A stretch of 64,000 nt of DNA from Podospora pseudocomata (GCF_035222375.1 NC_085888.1:620001-684000); one strand, 5' to 3'. Positions 10,676 through 21,409 are shown, counted from the stretch's first letter. The notes: generated by a model from the sequence alone, not told the origin. A program made the numbers and translations.

Positions 10676-10996
10676 TCAAATTCCCCTCCCCCCACCCCCA
10701 TTGCCAGCAGTCAACTCCATCACCACCTTGCCCACCCCATCCACCACTCCAAAAAGCCCCCAAACGAGAAGAAACGGCCAGAACAGTGTCAGAATAAACC
10801 CTACTGGCCAACTGACAAACCACATGACGTGCCCCCTTTTTTTTTTGTTCTCGGGAAATAGAGTGAGAAATTGTCGATGCCCCATCCGGAGCATGCAGAG
10901 GGTGATAATACTCTGGAAGACGCCCCAGACGATGAGGAGGATTTGCCACCAGACTATGCGGGTGTGGGTGTCTTCTTTTAGGAGGAGGGCTGACAT
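10676..10996 (-). CDS. Small membrane protein, divergent member of the CFGEGQTC family
   Basis: A 106-aa frame with two clear hydrophobic segments: WWQILLIVWGVFQSIITLCM (about 16-35) and FVSWPVGFILTLFWPFLLVW (about 59-78). The arrangement of a basic loop (RQFLTLFPENKKKRG) followed by MWFVSWP and a second WP motif matches the proteins at 29530-30039 and 30317-30799, which have RQIISSFPLLKKDG, CLWCLTW and LLWP in the same order. This copy lacks the CFGEGQTC motif and acidic tail and ends in a Gly-rich stretch. It may be truncated or have an unrecognised 3' exon. Function is unknown. Confidence 0.5.
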   Translation of the reverse strand: MSALLLKEDTHTRIVWWQILLIVWGVFQSIITLCMLRMGHRQFLTLFPENKKKRGHVMWFVSWPVGFILTLFWPFLLVWGLFGVVDGVGKVVMELTAGNGGGGRGI

Positions 10997-11519
10997 GTGG
11001 GATTTGGGATGTGGTGGTGGTGGGGAGGGTGACTTGTGGGCTGATGGGTGGTGATCTGGAAAGAAACGGTTTTGGCGAAGGGGTAGATTAGAGATAATTT
11101 AAGTGAAAGGTTAAAATAAAAAAAAACCATAGAAAACCCCGGACATGCAAGATAAGAAAGAGAAGGTAAAATAACAGGCGCTGGGGTTGTTCAGTAAACT
11201 GGACGTTGGAAACCGAAACTGAGAGGTAGCTATCAAGCGGGATCTACTTTGGTGCTGTGTCAGGTTTGACTGCGCCGCAGGTAGCGAGCCAATGCCACAA
11301 CGACATGCCCTGTTGCTTAGGTCTGTTGTGTCTGTTGTTGGTGGGCTTGGCGAGGCCCCAAGGCTACCGTTGGCGCTGTATTTACATGATGGTTCACCAG
11401 CTGACAAGAAGTTGAGCATCAGCTAGGGGTATCCGAAAAAAGTAAAGGAACCGTCTTGAAAGGCCAAGTGTCGTAGGCCTCGGCAAGGACGACAGAAAGA
11501 ACCACAATACATCGAGAGC
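10997..11519. other. Gene-less stretch
   Basis: 523 bp between two minus-strand genes. It contains an A/T run near 11115. No gene is supported. Confidence 0.4.
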
Positions 11520-13190
11520 CTAAGATGTATCTTGACAGACCCAGCATCCGGCATCATGGGCGATGACATGCTTGAAGTCAGAACCTGCCGTAGAAACACT
11601 GTCTCCAATACTAGCCCACACGCCCGTGTCATAAAGTCGGCACACTCCAGAAAGCTTGTCCCAGACTGAGCTGGAGCAACCCGTAGCGCTAGCACAAGCT
11701 GCAGCACATCTCGCAGCTGTAGTTTCTGTCGAGGTGACTGGCCTGCTTCCAGCTGGCACCGGGAACCCCCGGATTCCACATGCTAGGGCATCGACATCCG
11801 GATTCGAAGCTGCCGAGCAAACTCTGGACGGGCGGTTTCGTTGAATGTAGAGGTTGAGCTTGTCTGAGGCACCACAAGCTTGTCCTCCATTCCCAGCACA
11901 GGGTTGGTTGCAACGGTCGGTGATGGTCTCGGACGACAGGGAGTTACCAGTCCAACATTCCCGTCCTGAAGAGTCCCTTGTCAGTTGGTTTCGGTTAACC
12001 CTGGAGAAAAGACCTACCAAACTCGACCCCAAAATACTTCCAATTCCCACTCTCAGCCCCCTCAGCACATTTCTCCAGCGTCATATCCGCAGCGCTATTC
12101 GGTCCATTGGCCAAAGTCCTCGTCCCATTAACCCGATCACGATAGCTGTTCCTCCGTCAGCCCCCATCCTGCCACACAAGAAACACACAAAACTCACCAC
12201 CCAAGATAATCATACCCCCCAACCGGATCCCCATCCCCCCTAGCCCCATCTCTCTCATAAACCGTCAAATGCCCCCCCCCACCACAAAACCACCTCCCGT
12301 CCCCCTCGCAAACCCTCCCGCACCTCCTCCCAAACGTCTTGTAGCTATTGTCAATCGTCGCACCACAAAAGCACTCCCTCCCATACTCCACACCCACCCA
12401 CCTCGCCTCAGCCCCGCACATCCCCGCACATTTCGTAGGCGTCATATCGTTACTCGCACCAGCAAACCGTCTAAGAACACGATCAGGTGTGAAATCGGCG
12501 AAACACCCCCACCAGTGGAAACCCTGGACGGGTTCGATGCCAGGGTTTTGAACAGTGGGGGGGTCAGTGTGCTCGTAGAACGCGGCGCGGGCCGAGCCGC
12601 CGCATGTCACGCCTGGTTCGTCGCGGCAGAGGCGCCAGCAGTCGCCTTCGGTGGCTTCCCATTCGGATAGCTGGGGGATGTACCCCGTGGTGGTGTTGAT
12701 TGTTATCGAGGGGGCGCAGCTGGGGTGGGTAGGTTGTCAGAGATATCTCGGTGTAGGTAGCAGGCAATGCAGGTGTAAGGGGGGATGGCGGTTGGTAAGA
12801 GAGGGGTTCAGTCAGGGGGTTGGAGAAGTGGGAACTTACAAACATTGCTGATCCCACAGAATAAAATGCCGCGATGTTGAGCAGGCTGCCGAGCAGGGGA
12901 TGATCCCATTGTCGAGACGCCTGGAAAAGGCGACGGTGAGGTTGAACGAGGTGGGGGAGGATTGCCAGTTTATGGTTCCAAAGCTGACAACGACGGCGTA
13001 GGTATGTCAATCGGGGGAACTTGGAGGAGAAAAAGAACGGACACGCCTACCAGCCAGAGTACCGGACAAAGCTCCCCTGCTGACGAGTGCTGAGCAAATC
13101 GGTGTCTGCTCGAGCATCATGGGCATAGGCTGAAGCCAATGCCATGACTATCAATTGGAAGGTGAGCTGCAAAAAAGAGACGGTAGGCAT
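11520..13190 (-). CDS. Secreted WSC-domain protein with three WSC modules and a PAN-like C-terminus
   Basis: Five exons (13190-13051, 12983-12840, 12719-12198, 12145-12018, 11965-11520) encode 459 aa. A signal peptide is clear (FLQLTFQLIVMALASAYA). Module 1 starts at YSGCFGTINW and includes QQCFCAP and GVTCGGSARAAFYE. Module 2 runs from FHWWGCFADF through YGRECFCGATI to FCGGGGHLTVYE. Module 3 runs from YDYLGCYRDR through EFGRECWTGNS to KLNLYI. The C-terminal part (CAAACASATGCSSSVWD, CRLYDTG) looks like a PAN/Apple-type Cys domain. WSC modules bind cell-wall glucans. There is no TM or GPI signal at the end, so it is probably secreted rather than a Wsc-type sensor. All four introns are 52-120 bp with normal borders and each splice falls inside a conserved WSC block. 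Confidence 0.88.
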
Positions 13191-13658
13191 TGTGGAGCTG
13201 GAGCGTGTCAACAACATGATCGACTCTACCTACGTGGACCAAAACGACTGAGCTGACAGGATCCCGAGGTATTTATCATGGTTTACCTACAATGCTGAGA
13301 GCTTTCATTTGTTCTCGGATTTCACCAGTGGCTGTTGCGGCTGGTTCTTTATCCATCCTCGACCTGCATCATAAAAGGATTGCCAAGCACATCAATTTCC
13401 ACAACCAGCGGCTGAGCAACACGCAACAGTTCGGGGTGCATTCTTGTTTGGGAATATATGACCTCCGTACTACCTCAGTTAGGTTGTCACGAATGGCTTT
13501 GCAGACCAAGACTTTTGCCTGAGCGAATGTTCCGTCGTGTGGTCTGCTCATCCTCTTTGAGGATGGCATGTCATGAATGAATGTGAAATCCCATAGCCTT
13601 TCCTACATCAAACACACAAGTGACACAACATAAACTCTCCACAAAAACCACAAGCATA
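13191..13658. other. Gene-less stretch
   Basis: 468 bp. Promoter of the WSC gene on the left. No coding signal recognised. Confidence 0.4.
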
Positions 13659-14881
13659 TCATGTCTCATCAACCCGATAGTCGTCCCGTGGATCATGCTT
13701 ATTACGGTGCTTTTTATCCCACAGTAGCTTGCACAACCGACCCCCGTGAGTCCATCTCAATCTCTCCGCATCCCAGAACACGTAACCCCTGTCTGACAGG
13801 AGCTGTGGAATTATGTTTCCATATATGTTGCTATACCTGCTTTCCCAGATCTCAATCCAGACCAGATTCGGGGGAGGATCCTTATCCCGATCCCGACTAT
13901 CCCTCACCAAAAAGTCGCCCACAAAAGGCATGGGATCCCGTCTACCCTCCTTTCGATCCCGTTCTGTTGGGTTACGACGGCGGTTAGAGCGGCGTGCGGA
14001 GTCGTAGTGCAGTCCCAATTCCAGTCTCTGCAGGGCGCCATCTATGACGATCTGAGGCTGAGTGGCGACGACTAGGTCTTCGTGCGCTTTATGATCGTCT
14101 TTTTCGCGATCCATCTTGTCTAACACAATACCGAGCAATTTAAGGCCGCGGGAAGCCGTCCCAACCATGTGCTCAAACCTTTTGTGTGCTACGGGGCCTA
14201 TTTCGGTGACGCACGACCGTGCTGAAGCCTGAAAACCCACCATTTTTCTTCTTCGAGGACCAACCACGCCCTCCCGCTCCAGACCGGCTGCCAGGCAGTT
14301 GAAGGCTCCATCGGGAGTGGGTGGGCGCGGTAGATGGTCAAATCGTGGGTTGCCAGGGTGCAGATCTGTAGCGATACGGGCGAAGGGTTTCGCCGTACTG
14401 GCCCACAGCATAATTATATATGCATCGAACCTCCTCCATCTCAAAAGCCGTAAAGTTTTATACAAAAGCTTGATAGATGTCGTGATGAGCCGCCAAGCCG
14501 TGCCAGTTGGCATGGTGATAGGCTGAATAGGGTCCAAACCCAAACAGATTGCACATGAGCTGATGGCGGTACATGGCTCGCGTGAGACGCAGGGCTTCGG
14601 TACTGCCCAACAACTTGCCTCCTTCCGGAAGTGCTTCGTCATCTTGGCCTTGGGGGAAAGTGATCGTCGCCGGTAAGATATGCGCAAAAGACATCTGCGG
14701 CGTAGATGTCCAAAGTCACCAACAGGCATTGTCGTTGAATGAATGCTGGGTCCAACAAATACTGTTGCAGGTAGACTGGACGGGCCCCGATGAAGACATG
14801 CAAATCGTCAAGTGAGATTGCAGAGAATGGCCTTCGAATCTCCGAAGGGACGGATTCGATAAGCGACTTGTCGGGGCCCAT
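13659..14881 (-). pseudogene. Broken hypothetical gene (ascomycete F-box-associated-like architecture)
   Basis: Protein-like sequence continues across three frames. The first part starts at 14881 with MGPDKSLIESVPSEIRRPF and SLDDLHVFIGARPVYLQQ. It shifts frame near 14700 into TEALRLTRAMYRHQLMCNLFG and HHDIYQAF, is interrupted near 14460, then resumes in a third frame with the C-terminal part containing LVWIEIWESRYSNIYG and LSDRGYVFWDAERL. The end motif (YSNxYG..GYVxWD) is common in ascomycete hypothetical proteins of this kind. No introns with good borders explain the frame changes, so a pseudogene is the simplest reading. A missed intron or assembly error is the alternative. Confidence 0.55.
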
Positions 14882-15305
14882 CGTGCGCTTCGGGTGTGTT
14901 TGTTTGACGCAAAGTCGAAGATTGGCCGTTGCGAACCTTCACCGCTCGTCAGAGTTCTTGTACGAGACAGGGTGGGGGAGTTGAGGTCAAATGAGGAGTA
15001 CAGTGTAAATCATGCTTTTGACGGCTTGTTTGATGGTTGAACCAGGCCGAAGTCAATTTGATGCAGCCCTCCCTGGTTTCAACGCTCTGAACGAAGCCTA
15101 ATCCCGGAACAGGAATGCGGCCAGGACCAAAAGGCGTATGGATCGCAATAGTTGGTCGCAAAAAGCCATGGCATTGCTTGGCCAACACGATGCCCCTTTT
15201 AAGGGACGGTTCAAATACTAGCAATGTGCGAGCTCGTGATGGAGATCGCGTCTCTGAGTGCACACCACCAAAGTCTGGAGTCTCCATCTCCCACTCAACG
15301 TGACC
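14882..15305. other. Gene-less stretch, divergent promoter region
   Basis: 424 bp between a minus-strand pseudogene and a plus-strand gene. No supported coding sequence. Confidence 0.4.
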
Positions 15306-16969
15306 ATGAGGTGTTCTGGATGCTGTATCGCGCTTTTTGCTACTGGTACGTCGTCTCGAGGAAGCAGCTCACTCTCCTCCTCGTTGTACCCATTACTAAC
15401 ACATTTCCGACAGTGAGTGTGGTTGCCAACTTTCTGCTTTTGCTCACTTGTGTCTCTCCCAACGTCAAAGACCTCGCCCTTTATCGCGTCAACGTCACCC
15501 GTCTGGCCGAGGACCTGCACAGTCAGGTGCTGAAGAAAACAGAAGATACCTCGCCGAAAGATCTTCTTCACCCAAATTTACCAACTTATTGGTTGTGGGG
15601 GATATCAGGCATCTGCGACGACTATCCCGACAAAGCAGTTTGTCGACGGAGGTTCTTGCCAACGCAAGATATTCTGACACTTGTCGAGCACTCCTTGACA
15701 AGCGGAACTGATGATGGCACCCAAGATGAAACCATCAGCAAGGTCTTGACGACATGGAACAGCACACTCACCCACCTCAACTCCCCTGAACAGCATGATA
15801 GGGCAACAAAATTTGCCGCTATATCCAAAGCTGGGGTCGCCATCATCATCGTCGTCATCATCTTGGATATCTTGCTGCTTGGTCCATCGCTTTGGTGGCC
15901 TTCGAGCAAAAAGCGTCTGCCCCGTGTTTTCTATCTCATCTCCGCTGTCTACGGGATGATAGCGATAGGAGCGGGGATTGTGATGGCGGTCGCGTTGCCT
16001 CATGGTTTTCACGTGGCGGTCATCGCAAGAGAAACTGGGGTGATGACCCTCATCAACCTGTTTGTCGGCGCCGGAATAAGGCTTGTTACAAGTCTCATTG
16101 GCTGCTGTTTTTCCTGTTGGGACCCAGACAGTTCAGGTCCGTCGAGACTGCCAGAGTGGTCAAGGCGAGGGGGAGTTGGGCAACGGCCGGTAGTGCGACG
16201 AAGGGTTAGATCCGAGATGACTCTTGCCAAGCAAGTTGTACGCCACGAGGAGAAAAGTGTCAGGTCGGAGACACCCGAGAGTGACCGAGTCGAGGACAAA
16301 GAGGGAAGCAGGTTGAGGCCGAGGAAACCACTTGGTGATCAAGGGACGTACAACGAAAAGATTGGCTATCTTGGAGAGAAATGTGTATGTCCAGCCCCCA
16401 ATCACTGTCCCCGTTGCATGTCAACTGACCTGAGCGGCTCAGATATTTGACCTTTTTAGCCTGCACAACCTACCCAACTGGTCCGGTGAGACAAACTGGA
16501 CCAGCAGTCTACGCAGCCTTCAAAAAGTGTTTGAAGATTTCCCAATCCACCAAGAGAAGCACCACGCTGATTTTACCTATCACGACACAATGGGGGCAAT
16601 GCGTGAAGCGCTCCGTCAAGAGGGGGTACGAGTCTCTCCCAGCTGGTCAAACAACACAAAGTATCACATAGAGGTCAAGACCACAGAGGGGAGATGTTGG
16701 GCACCGATGAAAGTGAGCGTCAATCAGACAAGGCTGGTAAGTGTCTACCTGGTTCCTCTCTCAGAGCTTGTGATGCTGACAGTTTTCTGCAGATGGAAAA
16801 CTACGAGGGTGATGCGAACAATGTCTACATACTGGTCAGGGTGTTTGATGTGCGAGGGCGTCATGTGGGGTTGAGGTGGTTTCCCGAGCCTCGGCGGAGG
16901 GAGAATTTGAAGTTTGAAGGGCCGAAAGAGGGCTATTATGAGGTTACGACGAAGAATATTTACGTGTAA
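15306..16969 (+). CDS. Four-TM integral membrane protein with cytosolic C-terminal domain (SUR7/PalI-like topology)
   Basis: Four exons, 15306-15345, 15414-16384, 16443-16736 and 16793-16969, make 493 aa. The first intron has a perfect TACTAAC branch point, and joining it creates TM1 (MRCSGCCIALFATVSVVANF, then LLLLTC). A large extracytoplasmic loop follows, then TM2 (about AIIIVVIILDILLLG), TM3 (VFYLISAVYGMIAIGAGIV) and TM4 (MTLINLFVGAGIRLVTSL). A basic region leads into a C-terminal domain with NLPNWSGETNWTSSL and VYILVRVFDVRGRHVG. The topology resembles SUR7/PalI-type proteins, but the C-terminal domain is not recognised. Within intron 3 a second in-phase donor (GTGAGC at 16712) is possible. 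Confidence 0.75.
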
Positions 16970-17075
16970 GGTAGCAGTGTTTTGTTGTTCGGCAGCAAGC
17001 TCTGGACAAAATACCTGGCTGCATGTCATGGAAAAGTATAATAATTGTCAACCTACATCCTTTCAAAAGTAAATA

Positions 17076-17123
17076 ACGTGCGTGATAAGCGAGTGACACG
17101 GATAAGCGAGTGACACACTTCCC
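17076..17123. repeat. Left terminal inverted repeat of pogo-type element
   Basis: Pairs with 17622-17669 in reverse complement (44 of 48 positions). Confidence 0.85.
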
Positions 17124-17621
17124 CCCACAACACAACACCTCCACCTTCAACATCACTTTCTTCCACAACACAATATGACCTCACCATCAAAAGAAGGCAG
17201 GCTTATTATGGCCCTTCAAGCTCTCGAAAAAGATAAAGATCTGAGTTTACGAGCTGCAGCTAACGTCTATAATGTTGCTTTCAAAAACCCCTTGCGCGCC
17301 GACGAGCCACTGCCAGCAGAATAACATTATCACGCCCTGCATGCCTCCACACTCCTCCCACCTCCTTCAACCACTCGATGTTGGCTGCTTGGGCCGCTAA
17401 AACAGGCGTACGGTCGCCAGATCGAGGCTTTAATGCGCATACATATCAATCATATAAGCAAGCTCGAGTTCCTCTGTGCCTTCGCGAAGCCTTCTTCGCC
17501 TCTATAACAGAGAAGAATATACAGGGTGGCTTTGCAGGTGCTAGCCTTATATTTCTAATTCAGTTATTGTAGTTTCCTAGTGTTGTGGTTGTATAATTGA
17601 GGATAGTTATGGTGGGGTGGT

Positions 17622-17669
17622 GGAAAGTGTGTCGCTCGCTTGTCTGTGTCACTCGCTTATCACGCACGT
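17622..17669. repeat. Right terminal inverted repeat of pogo-type element
   Basis: Reverse complement of 17076-17123 with four differences, followed by the TA duplication. Confidence 0.85.
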
Positions 17670-17849
17670 TAGGCTTTAAAAGATAGCTGAAAGGCCTAAG
17701 GAGAGAGATGGGGGCATATTGACTTTCGTTTGAGCCATGCTTTAGAATATCATGTACGTTGACTTTCTTTTGCAGTCACATGGTATGCAATTCGGTGGCC
17801 AAAACATGAATTTGGATTTCTGTTTCTATCTATTCCAACCCAAGTGATA

Positions 17850-18705
17850 CTAAAGGGCCTTCCACAGGCCGTGCAAAGCAAAAGCAGTATAGAGAAAAAC
17901 GGACCAGGAAAGAAGTAACGTTCCAAAAACTTCTAAAAAGAACTGCCCAAACTGCCATGATAATAGTTCCTTGCCAGCAAGTTCTATCATCCACCTATCC
18001 TCAAGTCCCTCCAGACTCTTGATGCTGGCCAGCCTGCCACAAGCTGAAGGACCCCCAAATTCCAAGGCCACCGAGAAGCTGATCAACACGAGCAACCCTG
18101 AGCTCGTCGGACTTGACACTTGAATTACGAGACGTTCACCACCTCCTCGCAACGCGCAAATCTTGGACCACCTGGAATTTGGCTCCAATAGAATTGTTGA
18201 ACATCTCTACCCATGAATTCAAACTCTGGGTGAGAATTCAGCTGACAGACCCAGGCCACAACGAGCCATTGCGAAGTTACCAGCCTGGTCTCCTCGATGC
18301 TCGTGGGCGTTGCGAACGACGAATTTGACCCCCTGAATGTCGCGACCCTGAATATTCTGGGAAGGCTTGCCATTGGGTGCCCAGCTCGCTTGATACAGTG
18401 GCTGCTCCGGAAGTCTCCCCCATGCCTCCCTTGGCTGGACGTTCGTTGTCACGCACATATACGACGACAAAAAAAGTGCCTAGTTCCTCATTGGGTTGGA
18501 TATACCTCTGAGGCTGCACGATGAAGTGTTCATAGTTGCGAATGGAAACAGACTGCTGCGACATTTTCCCACATGTACTCAAGTTTTGGCGTAGTGTGGT
18601 TGAAAGTGATGACGGGATGTGTATGTGAGAGGGCGATGGTTCTGTGGATATGCTGAGTGTCCTTGGAACCCTTCTCTTGGGTACTCTGGCTGGAATTAAA
18701 TTCAA
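17850..18705 (-). other. Possible degenerate or multi-exon gene, not resolved
   Basis: On the minus strand an N-terminal-looking piece (SQQSVSIRNYEHFIVQPQ, ATG at about 18563) is followed by protein-like segments in different frames. It ends in a hydrophobic stretch (FLEVFGTLLLSWSVFLYTAF) closing at 17850. I could not find a set of introns that joins them cleanly. It may be a decayed gene. No family recognised. Confidence 0.25.
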
Positions 18706-19644
18706 AGATTATTTAAACAACTCGGGGAGTGGCCTTGATGACCTGGACACTCGTGGCACCGACGCAGGAGACTTGCGGCCGAGATCAGGGGCGCCAAGAG
18801 GGTGGCGATGAATCAAGTTTCGTTGCAACAAACGGTCACGCAGGACTCTACCTACCTGGCAGCATGACCGCAACACCAGGCGCACGTCGGGCGGCTGAGA
18901 CACAATGATTATGGCATTGGTAAGATGACAAGTATCTCGTAGTAAAATGGGAGCCGGGTTTCCAACACAGTACACGCCCATAGCACCTGTTACAATGTCA
19001 TCTGTAGTTTGCAAGGCTTGACTGCGATGCAACGCAACTTCCGTCTGGACTCGGTGTGAGCCTTGAACACGCCCACATGCTCTGTCTGGAACGAACTCCA
19101 AACACCCAGAGGGACCTGGTGAACAAAAACTAAACTCCCATCAAACGAGCAGCCGCGTCAGTGACTGCAGCTTCTACATTGAGACCATGTCATCACCGAT
19201 GCGCGGCTGAGGCAGTGCGCCGTTATTCTTGCCTCCTTTCCCACCCTTACTGGAAGCCACAACCAATGTTGGCCTCGTTCTCCAGCCCTCGTGAGATAGG
19301 GTTTCGACAACTGATTCAACGGCGGTTGCAACCCATGGGCAATGGGTACCGGCTATCGTCAGCCACCCAGCAAGAATTTGCGCCACCGCCACGAGGCTTC
19401 CACCGTTGTGGTGTCTCAGCTTTCGCAATACCCCACAGATCACGTTAAACTCCAACGAGCATTGCGTTCCTACTCCAAGGATCTGCTCAGCTGCTCAGCA
19501 GAAACCAACGTTTCTCTTTGTACCTCAACTCCCCCCTGAACCCACCTCCCCTAGGCCGCCCGCAAGTCGGCTGCTGGCCGCTCCCCAGCCAGTCACTCCC
19601 CCATTATCAATACCCCCGACATTTCCGACACTTAAAAGTCCATA
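18706..19644. other. Gene-less stretch
   Basis: About 940 bp with only short frames on both strands, none with convincing coding character. Upstream sequence of the broken small membrane-protein gene at the right. Confidence 0.4.
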
Positions 19645-19982
19645 GCACGCACAAAACATTCATATCCATCGTCGCAGTACCACTGTGGCCTCTTCCAGCA
19701 ATCAGATATCTCATCCACTTTATTGGTGGTCATGTTGCAACGAACTGTTTCGGGGAGGGTCAGACTTGTCTGGGAATCAACTAGTATAGTCTTTGGTCAG
19801 GGAGGAACAACGAAAATGGGGTACAACAGCGCAGAAGTTACAAGGGCTTGGAGGAGGGGGTGATAAGTGACGAGGATGAAGAGACGCTGTATTACAAGGA
19901 TGAGAGTCAGGCTGTGGAGATGGAAACCTTCTACCAAAGTGGGAAGGCAAAAAAAGCAGGACGGTATGGGTTGACACCTTGA
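19645..19982 (+). pseudogene. Broken copy of the CFGEGQTC small membrane-protein family
   Basis: The frame encodes ISIVAVPLWPLPAIRYLIHF, then NCFGEGQTCLGIN, a TAG stop, and, in the same frame, a tail ending with SDEDEETLYYKDESQAVEME. The intact relatives at 29.5-30.8 kb have the same order: hydrophobic segment, CFGEGQTC, then an acidic DDTETLYG tail. In the 29.5-kb copy a Trp codon follows GID at the position of the stop, so the stop is most simply a TGG-to-TAG change, the type RIP makes. The N-terminal helix is missing or unrecognisable. Confidence 0.6.
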
Positions 19983-20144
19983 TACGCCGATGGATTGTCA
20001 TATCGCTCAAACATATCGATATATCCATGGTATAAGCCTAATCCCCCTCACTCTCTTATCACCCAAAGCCTCGCGCTGAGATCAAAACATTAACCCAAAA
20101 GATACAACAACCAAACCCTAACAATCCACAAACTACGGCAACCA

Positions 20145-21251
20145 CTAACCAAAACGCCTCTGGTCCATGGTTCTTACCGCCAAACTATAACTCAGCAACA
20201 TCCCAGGCCAGTCCTCACCATAAATCTTGAGAATAGCCTGCATATCCGCTACCGAAGGGCGGTTCCCAACACCCACCCTACCCTGAATCAAAGCCTGCAA
20301 CCCTCTGACTTCAGCAATCTTCCCCTCCTCGTCATCGGTCGCCGGTCGCAAAACTCGAACAAGACAAGAATCATTCATATTCATCTTGGTAATCATAACG
20401 TGCGCTGGAGATCCAGGGGGCGGCTCGAGTAGGCACTGCAGACGGACTTCTTCATGTTGCTCCTCCAGGCTGGTTCCATAGTTTGGACCAAATAGGGGCC
20501 GTATCTTTTCTGGCGTGTCCTGACCTGTGATAATGAGGCGGTATAGAGGCAGGCTAAACACTGTATCAGCAACCATTGTTTTCCATAAAAGTCTGCAAGG
20601 GGACGGGAACGATGCGCACCCTATTCCACCACGTTTTGAATCGTCTTCAAGACAAAGTGATTTCATCAAATCTCGGGCCTCCGGGTCGTTAGGCGCCTTT
20701 GTAGTGTAATAGTCATGGGCGTCGAGCTTTGGAGGAGGGACGGCAGCAGGTGAAGCGGTGGCAGCAGGTGCGCCACATGTTTCCTTGTGCACTATCCAGT
20801 ACGCCCTCTGGCACCCTCTCGAGTGATACCATGCCCGGCCGCACTGCGCACACCGTTTGAGCGCTTCGAAAAAAGACGCCTGACCCATCCGGCAGCCATG
20901 ACACCTTGTAGAATCGCCCAGTTTAACCGGCTCTCGAAAAACCATCTCCAACGCCGGAGTGAGCGGGAGAAAGAAATCCTCTCGGCGCTTCTCCAAGATC
21001 TCCCGCTCTTTCGGGGTGCAGACGCTCACTTTGCAAAGCGCCGGTGTCACGCCGTGCTTCTTCAGCTCATCTTCGATCGCCTGCGCCATCTCGGGTTCCA
21101 AGGTGGACCATGAGCCAGGTAAGAGGGCCGTAGCTTTAGGGTTGAATCCCTCGGGTATGAGAAATGCGTCCAATAGATGGGGAACCGTCGCTTCAGCTTT
21201 CCCTTGTGTTGTTGGCATTGAAAGTATTTGACACGGGCTGGCCTGCTTCAT
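20145..21251 (-). CDS. MYND-type zinc-finger protein
   Basis: A 368-aa frame. The MYND-like finger lies at about residues 117-160: CHGC, then RCAQCGRAWYHSRGCQRAYWIVH and KETC. The usual fifth cysteine (YC) is histidine here (YHSRGC), a variation worth noting. The N-terminal half has an alpha-helical EMAQAIEDELKKHGVTPAL region and the C-terminal half is a conserved-looking domain of unknown function. MYND fingers mediate protein-protein contacts. The frame upstream (21248-21409, starting MEEKVRSFNNLPGPADTELP) is also protein-like but in another phase, and no good intron joins them. The true start may therefore be upstream, through a missed intron or a frameshift. Confidence 0.78.
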   Translation of the reverse strand: MKQASPCQILSMPTTQGKAEATVPHLLDAFLIPEGFNPKATALLPGSWSTLEPEMAQAIEDELKKHGVTPALCKVSVCTPKEREILEKRREDFFLPLTPALEMVFREPVKLGDSTRCHGCRMGQASFFEALKRCAQCGRAWYHSRGCQRAYWIVHKETCGAPAATASPAAVPPPKLDAHDYYTTKAPNDPEARDLMKSLCLEDDSKRGGIGCASFPSPCRLLWKTMVADTVFSLPLYRLIITGQDTPEKIRPLFGPNYGTSLEEQHEEVRLQCLLEPPPGSPAHVMITKMNMNDSCLVRVLRPATDDEEGKIAEVRGLQALIQGRVGVGNRPSVADMQAILKIYGEDWPGMLLSYSLAVRTMDQRRFG

Positions 21252-21409
21252 AAATCAATCTCTGGGTTGACGGCTATAAGAATGTCGGAGGGGTTCTTGA
21301 TCTCAACATGGCAGACGCCAAAAACCCAGTGGTTGCGACCAAACAGGTTGGGTAACTCCGTATCCGCCGGGCCCGGGAGGTTGTTGAACGAGCGAACCTT
21401 TTCCTCCAT
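21248..21409 (-). other. Possible 5' extension of the MYND gene in another frame
   Basis: The segment reads MEEKVRSFNNLPG, then NLFGRNHWVFGVCHVEI and ILIAVNPEID, and stops just as the MYND frame begins. It looks like coding sequence. The reading continues in a third frame as YEAGQPVSNTFNANN, suggesting two closely spaced frame changes or a very short unrecognised intron. Confidence 0.35.

Larger units (their letters stand above)
17076..17669 (+). mobile_element. Internally deleted pogo/Fot1-type DNA transposon (non-autonomous, 594 bp)
   Basis: The element is bounded by TA on both sides (17074-17075 and 17670-17671), the Tc1/mariner-pogo target duplication. Its terminal inverted repeats are about 48 bp with four mismatches and begin ACGTGCGTGATAAGCGAGTG. 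Each TIR contains a 17-bp direct repeat (GATAAGCGAGTGACAC...). Inside, the start of a transposase remains at 17174: a psq-type HTH (EGRLIMALQALEKDKDLSL, RAAANVYNV). After a short gap the C-terminal piece remains (AFFASITEKNIQGGFAGASL), which corresponds to the NIQxGFRxxGLxPF region of Fot1-like transposases. The catalytic DDE core is absent, so the copy can move only with help from a full-length relative. Confidence 0.85.

Noticed and set aside
10584-10949. Gly/Trp-rich minus-strand frame overlapping the small membrane protein at 10676
   Set aside because: It overlaps a frame with paralogs in this window and its composition is explained by the pyrimidine-rich plus strand.
18709-19448. Several 90-130-codon frames on both strands
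   Set aside because: Mutually overlapping, no motif, no splice pattern; not supported as genes.
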